Below are positions 1-4,915 of a DNA stretch of 5,183 bases, in pieces; the first letter of the stretch is position 1; every line of letters begins with the position of its first letter. Under the pieces are notes generated by a model. The model was not told where the DNA came from. It saw only the letters and a list, made by a program, of their open reading frames with translations, and ran no database searches. Position numbers and translations under genes: made by a program. This DNA is from Acidobacteriota bacterium. Its GTDB lineage: Bacteria; Acidobacteriota; Terriglobia; Terriglobales; Acidobacteriaceae. The stretch is from positions 1 through 5,183 of the forward strand of contig JAJZFR010000197.1 in assembly GCA_021805265.1 (NCBI GenBank), written 5' to 3'.

Positions 1-264
1 AAGCTCTATCGCGCCGCGCTCGACAAGCTCGAGGCCAACCGCACCACCCTGATCGTCGAAAGCGGCAAGGCGCTGACCCAGGCGCTGGTTCTGGGAGTGC
101 GCAATCTGGATCGCGTCGAACTGATGCTCAACAACGAGGTTCACCCCTACGATCTGCTCCGCTACGAGCGGGCGATCTTCTCGAAGTCGGCCATCGAGCA
201 GTTGAGCGAGTCGCTCAGGAAGACAGTTTCGCGCCGTCGTCTGGCGCAAGCGGAGGTGGCATAA
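1..264 (+). CDS. rplD: 50S ribosomal protein L4 (uL4), C-terminal part
   Basis: The window opens inside this gene; frame 1 reads 87 residues to a TAA at 262-264. The fragment runs from KLYRAALDKLEAN through TLIVESGKALTQALVLGVRNL to the typical L4 ending VHPYDLLRYERAIFSKSAIEQL. The NxEVxxYDLLRY-type stretch is the recognisable C-terminal signature of bacterial L4. After it comes a basic tail (residues 70-87 of the fragment, with RKTVSRRR), somewhat longer than the usual end shortly after the last helix. L4 is an early-assembling 23S rRNA-binding protein whose extended loop lines the exit tunnel; that loop is upstream of the window. In E. coli L4 is also the feedback repressor of the S10 operon, but whether that holds here cannot be judged because the operon leader is absent. 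The stop overlaps the rplW start in TAATG, which suggests translational coupling. Identity is near certain because of position and sequence together. Confidence 0.96.
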   Translation, partial: KLYRAALDKLEANRTTLIVESGKALTQALVLGVRNLDRVELMLNNEVHPYDLLRYERAIFSKSAIEQLSESLRKTVSRRRLAQAEVA

Positions 265-557
265 TGCCAACCATCTATGAGGTCATTCGCCGCCCTCTGA
301 TTACCGAGAAGGGCTTGCAGGTCAAGGAGACCGAAGGCACGCTGGTCTTTGATGTGGCTCCCGAGGCTTCGAAGACCGAAGTCAAGCAGGCCGTCGAGGC
401 GCTGTTCAAGGTCAAGGTGGCCAACGTGCGCACGGCCAATGTGCTCGGCAAGGAACGCCGCAGGGGCAAGTTTTCCGGCTTCAAGCCGGACTGGAAGAAG
501 GCTTATGTTCGCCTTCAGGCGGGCCAGAAGATGCCCGAGTATGTCAGCAATTACTAG
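264..557 (+). CDS. rplW: 50S ribosomal protein L23 (uL23)
   Basis: A 97-residue protein, the usual length for L23. The N-terminal VIRRPLITEKG (residues 7-17) matches the family signature RPLxTEK. The basic loop GKERRRGKFSGFKPDWKKAYVRL (62-84) is the rRNA-contacting extension followed by the final strand. L23 sits at the mouth of the peptide exit tunnel, where it binds trigger factor and the signal recognition particle; the key family glutamate lies near the start, and E15 of this protein (in TEK) is in the right region, though I cannot assign it exactly. The start is the ATG inside TAATG, overlapping the rplD stop by one base. A strong GGAGGT at 252-257 lies 6 nt upstream, inside the end of rplD. 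The TAG stop (555-557) falls in the loop of a possible hairpin (543-574). Confidence 0.98.
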   Translation: MPTIYEVIRRPLITEKGLQVKETEGTLVFDVAPEASKTEVKQAVEALFKVKVANVRTANVLGKERRRGKFSGFKPDWKKAYVRLQAGQKMPEYVSNY

Positions 558-574
558 CGATACAGCTTGCTGAC
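543..574 (+). other. Predicted stem-loop spanning the rplW stop codon
   Basis: GTCAGCAA at 543-550 is perfectly complementary to TTGCTGAC at 567-574, giving an 8-bp stem with a 16-nt loop that contains the rplW TAG. No T-run follows, so it does not look like an intrinsic terminator. It may be a processing or stabilising hairpin, or chance; the structure is read directly, the role is unknown. Confidence 0.45.
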
Positions 575-585
575 GGTGGAAATAT

Positions 586-600
586 CGGGGAGTATCCCCG
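586..600 (+). other. Small perfect hairpin in the rplW-rplB gap
   Basis: CGGGGA (586-591), loop GTA, TCCCCG (595-600) form a perfect 6-bp GC-rich stem, with a possible further T-G pair outside. It is followed by GAGAAATG rather than a T-run, so termination is unlikely. It is the second of three inverted repeats in this 109-nt gap. Confidence 0.45.
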
Positions 601-615
601 GAGAAATGTAAGGGC

Positions 616-646
616 GGCGAGGCAGGCGCAGGAAGCCGGCCTCACC
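616..646 (+). other. Predicted stem-loop just upstream of the rplB ribosome binding site
   Basis: The left arm GGcGAGGCaGGC (616-627) pairs with the right arm GCCgGCCTCaCC (635-646), giving ten base pairs interrupted by two 1x1 mismatches around a 7-nt loop. The stem ends 6 nt before the weak AGGA (653-656) that serves rplB. It could modulate rplB initiation or act as an RNase processing site; no direct support for either can be had from sequence alone. Confidence 0.45.
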
Positions 647-666
647 GACCCCAGGAAAACAAAACG

Positions 667-1491
<825 letters not shown>

Positions 1492-1497
1492 TCCTCG

Positions 1498-1525
1498 CGG
1501 CTGGCTGCTCGATCAGCGCCAGCCG
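1498..1525 (+). other. Strong GC-rich stem-loop after the rplB stop
   Basis: CGGCTGGC (1498-1505) is perfectly complementary to GCCAGCCG (1518-1525). Skipping T1506, GCT (1507-1509) and AGC (1515-1517) add three more pairs, leaving a 5-nt CGATC loop, so about 11 bp with one bulge. It starts 7 nt after the rplB TAA. The first T-run (1536-1540) is 10 nt beyond the stem, too far for a standard intrinsic terminator. It may be a weak attenuator, a 3'-end stabiliser or an RNA processing site between rplB and rpsS. Confidence 0.55.
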
Positions 1526-1530
1526 GGCGG

Positions 1531-1622
1531 GCAAGTTTTTCGGGGCAGTTTTCCGAGGCGGTCTCTCGGAGCAGTTTTGAGAGTCCGTTTCCCGGGGCAG
1601 TTTTTTGAAGGCAGTTTTCGAG
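1531..1622 (+). repeat. Degenerate 13-bp tandem repeat, about seven units, in the rplB-rpsS gap
   Basis: Units in register: 1531 gcaagtttttcgg, 1544 ggcagttttccga, 1557 ggcggtctctcgg, 1570 agcagttttgaga, 1583 gtccgtttcccgg, 1596 ggcagttttttga, then after a 1-nt slip 1610 ggcagttttcgag. The rough consensus is GGCAGTTTTTCGG. Positions 5, 6 and 8 of the unit (G, T, T) are invariant in all seven. Units 2, 4, 6 and 7 keep the GCAGTTTT core, while 3 and 5 are more diverged, so a 26-bp higher-order period is possible. A possible unit 0 at 1518-1530 overlaps the preceding hairpin and is weak. The period is not a multiple of three and the tract is between genes, so it is not coding. Within it TCCGAG (1552-1557) can pair with CTCGGA (1565-1570). 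Origin by slippage is likely; function is unknown. Confidence 0.75.
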
Positions 1623-1634
1623 TCCATTCGACTC
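1620..1634 (+). other. Short inverted repeat next to the rpsS ribosome binding site
   Basis: GAGTC (1620-1624), loop CATTC, GACTC (1630-1634): a 5-bp stem ending 3 nt before the GGAAGGG (1638-1644) that serves rpsS. A similar GAGTC/GACTC pair lies in the rplN-rplX gap at 4835-4852. A 5-bp stem alone is within chance expectation. Confidence 0.3.
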
Positions 1635-1653
1635 AACGGAAGGGTAGCAATTT

Positions 1654-1941
1654 ATGGCACGTTCGACCAAAAAGGGCCCGTTTGTGGATGCGCATCTGAT
1701 GGCCAAGGTGGATGTACTCAATGCGGCCAGTGACAAGAAGGTGGTCAAGACCTGGTCGCGTCGTTCGACCATCTTCCCCGAGTTTGTCGGCCACACCATC
1801 GCGGTGCACAACGGCAGGAAGTTTGTTCCCGTCTACGTCACCGAAAACATGGTGGGCCACAAGCTGGGCGAGTTTTCCCCTACCCGCACCTTCAAGGGAC
1901 ACACCCAGAAGGCTGCCGAGTCGGGCGCCAAGCCGCGTTAA
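1654..1941 (+). CDS. rpsS: 30S ribosomal protein S19 (uS19)
   Basis: A 95-residue protein, close to the family norm of about 92. It begins MARSTKKGPFVDAHLMAKV, the standard opening (ARSxKKGPFVD). The core signature lies at residues 38-83: STIFPEFVGHTIAVHNGR followed by FVPVYVTENMVGHKLGEFSPTRTFKGH. S19 sits in the head of the 30S subunit, forms a complex with S13 and reaches toward the A-site tRNA and the intersubunit bridges. The ATG at 1654 is preceded by GGAAGGG (1638-1644) with about 9 nt spacing. The gene follows the unusual 162-nt gap with the 13-bp repeats and precedes rplV by 90 nt. No residue is missing and codon use looks like the neighbours. Confidence 0.99.
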   Translation: MARSTKKGPFVDAHLMAKVDVLNAASDKKVVKTWSRRSTIFPEFVGHTIAVHNGRKFVPVYVTENMVGHKLGEFSPTRTFKGHTQKAAESGAKPR

Positions 1942-1990
1942 TCGCCGTCCGTCGCTTCAAATCGAGCGAAGGGCGCGGAGAAAATGAATT

Positions 1991-2010
1991 TCGGAGAGCG
2001 AGCTTTCCGA
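1991..2010 (+). other. Predicted stem-loop upstream of the preferred rplV start
   Basis: TCGGAGAG (1991-1998) pairs with CTTTCCGA (2003-2010) through eight pairs including one G-T, around a CGAG loop. It ends 9 nt before the AAAGG-type ribosome binding site at 2020-2024. If rplV began at the upstream ATG (1984) this stem would lie inside codons 3-9; the structure, plus the lack of homology in those codons, favours an untranslated leader. Confidence 0.45.
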
Positions 2011-2031
2011 GGGATTGAGAAAGGCAGAGCA

Positions 2032-2469
2032 ATGGCAGTGGAGACAAAACAAAGCCAGCCGGAGTATCGCGCGGAAGCGCGGTTTCAGCGTGTCTCGCCC
2101 CAGAAGGCGCGACTGGTGCTGAATCTGGTCAAGGGATTGAGTGTTGCGGATGCGCTGAACACTCTGGCGTTCACCAAAAAGCGGATCGCCCCGGTCGTTC
2201 ACAAGGTGCTGACCTCGGCGCTCGACAACGCCAAGTATCTCTCCGACGAGCGCGGCCTCGATCTGGACGTGGATAACCTCTTCGTCAAGACGGCGCTGGC
2301 CAACGAAGGCCCGCGCATGAAGCGGATCCGGCCTGCTCCCATGGGGCGCGCCTTCCGCTATCAGCGGCGGTTGACCCACATCATTGTTACCGTTGCCGAG
2401 CGGCCCGTGGACGAGCCAAAGGCGGCAGGCAAAAGCAAAGCGGCAAAAAAGGTCAAGACGGCCGCGTAG
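2032..2469 (+). CDS. rplV: 50S ribosomal protein L22 (uL22)
   Basis: From the ATG at 2032 the product is 145 residues. An in-frame ATG at 1984 would add MNFGERAFRGIEKGRA, which resembles nothing in the family; the 2032 start has an AAAGG (2020-2024) 7 nt upstream and gives a short typical lead-in to EYRAEARFQRVSPQKARLVLNLVKG (residues 11-35), the conserved core start. The long beta-hairpin that reaches into the exit tunnel is at about residues 96-120 (MKRIRPAPMGRAFRYQRR), where macrolide-resistance changes occur in other species. The globular fold ends near THIIVTVAE. The remaining roughly 20 residues (VDEPKAAGKSKAAKKVKTAA) form a Lys/Ala tail beyond the 110-residue E. coli length, probably disordered and RNA-binding. 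L22 stabilises all domains of 23S rRNA. The gap to rpsC is 25 nt. Confidence 0.96.
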   Translation: MAVETKQSQPEYRAEARFQRVSPQKARLVLNLVKGLSVADALNTLAFTKKRIAPVVHKVLTSALDNAKYLSDERGLDLDVDNLFVKTALANEGPRMKRIRPAPMGRAFRYQRRLTHIIVTVAERPVDEPKAAGKSKAAKKVKTAA

Positions 2470-2494
2470 GCCAGAAGAGGATTTGAGGCAGACT

Positions 2495-3169
2495 ATGGGA
2501 CAGAAAGTCCACCCTTACGGATTTCGGCTTGGCGTGAACAAGCCCTGGCGCTCGCGTTGGTTCAGTGAGCGTGATTACGCGAAGCTGCTGGTCGAGGATG
2601 TCAAGCTCAAGGCCGAGCTGAAGGACAAGCTCAAGGCGGCGGGCGTCAGTTCCGTCGAGATCGAGCGCCCCGGCAACAAGCTGCGCTTCATCATCCGCAC
2701 GGCTCGTCCCGGCATCGTCATCGGGCGCAAAGGCTCCGAGATCGAAAAGCTCAAGGCCGATCTGGCCAAGCGCACGAATCGCGATGTCTTCATCGACATT
2801 CTCGAGGTCAACAAGCCGGAGCTTGACGCCCAGCTGGTCTCGGAAAACATCGCGCTGCAGCTCGAAAAGCGCGTCGGCTTCCGCCGCGCCATGCGCAAGA
2901 GCGTGGATTCGGCGCTGCGTTTCGGCTGCAAGGGGATCAAGGTTCGCGTCTCGGGTCGCCTGAACGGTAACGAGATTGCCCGCTCCGAGTGGTACCTCCA
3001 GGGGCGTCTGCCGCTGCACACGCTGCGCGCCGACATTGACTACGGTTTCTCCGAGGCCAGCACCACCTACGGAATCATCGGCGTCAAGACCTGGATTTAT
3101 CGCGGGGATATTTACGAGCAGAAGCGTCGTCAGCCGGTGGTTGCCGGTGCGGGTGCCTTCCAGCTTTAG
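2495..3169 (+). CDS. rpsC: 30S ribosomal protein S3 (uS3)
   Basis: A 224-residue protein from the ATG at 2495, chosen because it gives the canonical MGQKVHPYGFRLG opening and has GAGG (2485-2488) 6 nt upstream. The open frame extends further upstream, but those codons overlap rplV and are not S3-like. A type II KH RNA-binding domain is in the first half, with the GIVIGRKG loop at residues 73-80 (GxxG) followed by SEIEKLKADL. The C-terminal S3 domain runs from GFRRAMRKSVDSA (128-140) through KVRVSGRLNGNEIARSEW to LPLHTLRADIDYGFSEA and TTYGIIGVKTWIYRGDI. The arginines at 130-131 and 134 are where the mRNA-entry helicase residues lie in E. coli S3. S3 is in the 30S head at the mRNA entry channel. 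Length is slightly below the 233 of E. coli because the C-terminal tail is short. It is followed by a 102-nt gap. Confidence 0.98.
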   Translation: MGQKVHPYGFRLGVNKPWRSRWFSERDYAKLLVEDVKLKAELKDKLKAAGVSSVEIERPGNKLRFIIRTARPGIVIGRKGSEIEKLKADLAKRTNRDVFIDILEVNKPELDAQLVSENIALQLEKRVGFRRAMRKSVDSALRFGCKGIKVRVSGRLNGNEIARSEWYLQGRLPLHTLRADIDYGFSEASTTYGIIGVKTWIYRGDIYEQKRRQPVVAGAGAFQL

Positions 3170-3271
3170 TCCGTCCGTCTCCCGGCCTTTCGCGGGGTCG
3201 AGCAAGTCGGGCAGGAATCATTCAGTCGCTGGCGGCCAGAGGCCAATAGCTGGGTCAAAGAGGGTTTTGCT
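3170..3271 (+). other. Intergenic gap rpsC-rplP, no clear element
   Basis: This 102-nt gap is wide for the operon. I see only weak inverted repeats of 4-5 bp (CCCG 3181-3184 with CGGG 3193-3196; GGCC 3234-3237 with GGCC 3241-3244) and the ribosome binding site of rplP (GAGG at 3260-3263). No promoter or terminator is convincing. Confidence 0.5.
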
Positions 3272-3715
3272 ATGTTGATGCCAAAGAAGGTGAAATTTCG
3301 CAAGCAGCAGAAGGGCAAGATGCGCGGCAAGGCGTGGCGCGGCTCTTCGCTGGCTTTTGGCGACTTCGGGCTGAAGGTGATGGAGTGCGGTTACATCACC
3401 GACCGTCAGATCGAGGCCAGCCGTATCGCCATGACCCGCTTCATCAAGCGTGGCGGCAAGGTCTGGCTCCGCCTGTTTCCCGACAAGCCGGTGACCAAGA
3501 AACCCGCCGAGGTTCGAATGGGATCCGGCAAGGGCGCGCTCGATCATTGGGCGGCGGTTGTCCGACCGGGGAAGATTCTCTTCGAGATGGAGGGAGTGAC
3601 TCCCGAGATCGCCATGGAGGCGATGCGCCTGGCCGCCAACAAGCTGCCGCTCAAGACGCGTTTTGTCCAGCGCCCGGCGGTCATTAAAGCGGTCGAGGAA
3701 GAGATCGCCGACTAA
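3272..3715 (+). CDS. rplP: 50S ribosomal protein L16 (uL16)
   Basis: A 147-residue protein starting MLMPKKVKFRKQQKGKMRG, matching the usual MLMPKRxKxRKxxRG opening. The first ATG (3272) is preferred over the second (3278) because of this match and because GAGG at 3260-3263 is 8 nt upstream. The central LKVMECGYITDRQIEASRIAMTRFIKRGGKVWLRLFP (34-70) and DKPVTKKPAEVRMGSGKGALDHW (71-93) are the core L16 signatures. R82 in VRMGSGKG corresponds to the E. coli Arg81 that is hydroxylated by a dedicated oxygenase; the residue is present, modification here is unknown. The family core ends near LPLKTRFV, and about 14 residues (RPAVIKAVEEEIAD) follow, an acidic tail beyond the 136 residues of E. coli. 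L16 binds near the A site and helps position tRNA. It is separated from rpmC by 83 nt, whereas these genes are often almost adjacent. Confidence 0.98.
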   Translation: MLMPKKVKFRKQQKGKMRGKAWRGSSLAFGDFGLKVMECGYITDRQIEASRIAMTRFIKRGGKVWLRLFPDKPVTKKPAEVRMGSGKGALDHWAAVVRPGKILFEMEGVTPEIAMEAMRLAANKLPLKTRFVQRPAVIKAVEEEIAD

Positions 3716-3759
3716 GCACAAGCAGTCGCTCCATCGAGAGCGGCAAAGAAGAACACGAG

Positions 3760-3788
3760 CCGGGTCTGAGACTCGACGACTCGACCGG
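3760..3788 (+). promoter_or_regulatory. Predicted stem-loop overlapping the rpmC ribosome binding site
   Basis: CC (3760-3761), GGTC (3763-3766) and GAG (3768-3770) can pair with CTC (3780-3782), GACC (3783-3786) and GG (3787-3788): nine pairs with two single-base bulges and a 9-nt loop. The last two Gs belong to the GGAG (3787-3790) that serves rpmC, so the fold would partly hide it. The region also holds an exact tandem GACTCGAC (3770-3777 and 3778-3785). A role in tuning L29 translation is inference. Confidence 0.4.
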
Positions 3789-3798
3789 AGAGAAGACG

Positions 3799-4083
3799 AT
3801 GGAATTAGCAAAGATTCGAAGCTGGAGCGACGAGGAACTGAAGACTCAGGAGACGCAGTCTTCCGAGCAGTTGTTCCGTATCCGTTTCCAGGCCAAGCTG
3901 GGGCAGAACGAAGGCATCAAGAAGCTGCGCGAGCTGCGCAAGGACATTGCCCGCATCCAGACCATTGCGCGTGAGCGCTCGCTTGGCATCCGCGCGGAGG
4001 TCGCCACTGCTGCCGCGTCCGGCAAAATCAAATCCGCAAGCACCAAGTCCGGCACCACGAAGTCAGCGAAAGGGTCGAGGTAA
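3799..4083 (+). CDS. rpmC: 50S ribosomal protein L29 (uL29) with long C-terminal tail
   Basis: A 94-residue protein, longer than the usual 60-75 of L29. Residues 1-64 form the family's two-helix hairpin: MELAKIRSWSDEELKTQ, then SSEQLFRIRFQAKLGQNEGIKKLRELRKDIARIQTIARER, in which LFRIRFQ and the KDIARIQTI stretch are the recognisable signature. Residues 65-94 (roughly AEVATAAASGKIKSASTKSG onward to KSAKGSR) are a low-complexity Ala/Ser/Thr/Lys tail, probably disordered. L29 sits beside L23 at the exit-tunnel mouth and contributes to the docking site for targeting factors. The ATG at 3799 has GGAG (3787-3790) 8 nt upstream. Its stop is 3 nt before the rpsQ start, and the rpsQ ribosome binding site lies inside the last codons, so the two are likely coupled. 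Confidence 0.95.
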   Translation: MELAKIRSWSDEELKTQETQSSEQLFRIRFQAKLGQNEGIKKLRELRKDIARIQTIARERSLGIRAEVATAAASGKIKSASTKSGTTKSAKGSR

Positions 4084-4086
4084 CCC

Positions 4087-4404
4087 ATGACGACCACGAC
4101 AGAAACAGAGAAGACGGCGGAGACACCCTCCCGGCGCAATGAGAAGGTCGGCCAGGTAGTCTCCACCAAGATGCAGAAGACCATTGTGGTCGAAGTCGAG
4201 ATGCGCAAGGCCCACCCGAAGTACAAGCGCATCGTGAAAAGCTCCAGGAAGTTCTACGCCCACGACGAGTTGAACTCGGCGCGCGTAGGCGATGTGGTGC
4301 GGATTCGTGAGACCCGTCCCTTGAGCAAACTCAAGCGCTGGTCGCTCGAAGAGATTGTGCGGCGCTCGACCCTGAGCCAGATGGAAGACGCCAAGGCAAG
4401 CTAG
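4087..4404 (+). CDS. rpsQ: 30S ribosomal protein S17 (uS17) with N-terminal extension
   Basis: A 105-residue protein; E. coli S17 is 84. The conserved OB-fold runs from about residue 17 (RNEKVGQVVSTKMQKTIVVEVE) through HPKYKRIVKSSRKFYAHDE to the family signature GDVVRIRETRPLSKLKRW at 68-85. In front lies a polar Thr/Glu-rich extension (MTTTTETEKTAETPS), and a short tail (about 95-105) follows the usual end. S17 binds 16S rRNA early in 30S assembly. The ATG at 4087 is the only good start: GAGGT (4077-4081) overlaps the rpmC stop and is 5 nt upstream. The spacing of 3 nt from rpmC indicates translational coupling. The extension is acidic, unlike the basic tails of the neighbours, and may not contact RNA. 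Confidence 0.97.
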   Translation: MTTTTETEKTAETPSRRNEKVGQVVSTKMQKTIVVEVEMRKAHPKYKRIVKSSRKFYAHDELNSARVGDVVRIRETRPLSKLKRWSLEEIVRRSTLSQMEDAKAS

Positions 4405-4410
4405 CGGAAC

Positions 4411-4430
4411 TCGCCGGTTTTGCCGGGCGA
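4411..4430 (+). promoter_or_regulatory. Predicted stem-loop abutting the rplN ribosome binding site
   Basis: TCGCCGG (4411-4417) pairs with CC (4423-4424) and GGCGA (4426-4430), seven pairs with one bulged G and a TTTTG loop. Its last base is the first A of AAGGAG (4430-4435), the ribosome binding site of rplN. It may affect access of the ribosome, or be chance in GC-rich DNA. Confidence 0.4.
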
Positions 4431-4443
4431 AGGAGACAGTCAA

Positions 4444-4815
4444 ATGGCAGTACAGATGAGAACAATGCTTGCCGTAGCCGATAACTCCGGCGCGCGCAAG
4501 TTACAGGTGATCCTCCCGCTCGGCGGCTCTGCGGGGCGCAAGGCCGGTCTGGGAGATGTGGTCACCGCCGCGGTGAAAGAGTCTTCTCCCGACGGAACGG
4601 TGAAGAAGGGCAAAGTGGTCAAGGCGGTCATTGTCCGCACGCGCAAGGAGTATCGGCGCAAGGACGGCACCTACATCCGCTTTGACGAAAACGCTGCCGT
4701 GCTCATTAACGAAGCGGGCGAGCCAGTCGGCACGCGCGTCTTCGGACCGGTGGCCCGTGAGTTGCGCGAAAAGAAGTTTCTCAAGATCGTTTCGCTGGCG
4801 CCGGAAGTCATTTAA
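4444..4815 (+). CDS. rplN: 50S ribosomal protein L14 (uL14)
   Basis: A 123-residue protein from the ATG at 4444, the family length (about 122). This start has the best ribosome binding site in the window, AAGGAG at 4430-4435 with 8 nt spacing, and gives MAVQMRTMLAVADNSGARKL, the usual L14 opening (QMxTxLxVADNSGAR). A TTG eight codons upstream is in frame but unnecessary. Core features are GDVVTAAVKESSPDGTVKKGKV (38-59), AVIVRTRKEYRRKDGTYIRFDENAAVLI (61-88) and the ending GTRVFGPVARELREKKFLKIVSLAPEV. L14 is a small beta-barrel protein on the subunit interface, forming bridges with 16S rRNA and, with L19, a site for release of silencing and assembly factors. The gene is 39 nt after rpsQ and is followed by 100 nt before rplX. 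Confidence 0.98.
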   Translation: MAVQMRTMLAVADNSGARKLQVILPLGGSAGRKAGLGDVVTAAVKESSPDGTVKKGKVVKAVIVRTRKEYRRKDGTYIRFDENAAVLINEAGEPVGTRVFGPVARELREKKFLKIVSLAPEVI

Positions 4816-4829
4816 CCTTCGGCAGCGGT

Positions 4830-4858
4830 CGGCAGAGTCAGTTGTCAGACTCATGCCG
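4830..4858 (+). other. First stem-loop in the rplN-rplX gap
   Basis: CGGCAGAGTC (4830-4839) pairs with GACTC (4848-4852) and TGCCG (4854-4858), ten pairs with a single bulged A4853 and an 8-nt loop. It starts 15 nt after the rplN stop. No T-run follows. It is one of the longer stems in the window, and chance is less likely than for the 5-bp examples. Confidence 0.55.
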
Positions 4859-4868
4859 CCAAAGTGAG

Positions 4869-4897
4869 AAAAAATGCCGACAGCCCAGGCTGTCGGC
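4869..4897 (-). terminator. Terminator-like inverted repeat, oriented for the minus strand
   Basis: GCCGACAGCC (4876-4885) is the exact reverse complement of GGCTGTCGGC (4888-4897), separated by CA; with the innermost pair open this is a 9-bp stem and 4-nt loop. On the + strand six As (4869-4874) precede it and no T-run follows. Read on the minus strand the stem is followed by A and then TTTTTT, the layout of an intrinsic terminator. So it would stop antisense transcription entering from the rplX side, or act on the sense RNA simply as a hairpin. The sequence pattern is clear; function is inference. Confidence 0.45.
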
Positions 4898-4915
4898 GGC
4901 AAGAGAGTGGATCAG

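Noticed and set aside
586..600. Intrinsic terminator after rplW
   Set aside because: The stem has only six pairs and no T-run follows.
1531..1622. CRISPR array
   Set aside because: Units are 13 bp, degenerate and directly adjacent, with no spacers.
1600..1634. Internal promoter before rpsS (TTGAAG at 1605-1610)
   Set aside because: No credible -10 box at 16-18 nt spacing; the hexamer is part of the repeat tract.
1984..2031. Upstream start for rplV adding 16 residues
   Set aside because: The extra residues have no family character and are largely a stem-loop; the 2032 start has a better spaced ribosome binding site. Not fully excluded.
2384..2494. Upstream extension of rpsC
   Set aside because: The added codons overlap rplV and are not S3-like; the ATG at 2495 gives the canonical MGQKVHP start with a good ribosome binding site.
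2453..3205. Minus-strand open frame of 250 codons opposite rpsC
   Set aside because: Shadow of S3 on the other strand; no recognisable domain.
3218..3811. Minus-strand open frame of 197 codons opposite rplP
   Set aside because: Shadow of L16 with no recognisable domain or credible start context.
4420..4443. TTG start for rplN eight codons upstream
   Set aside because: The AAGGAG lies between it and the ATG at 4444, and the ATG gives the family's usual length.
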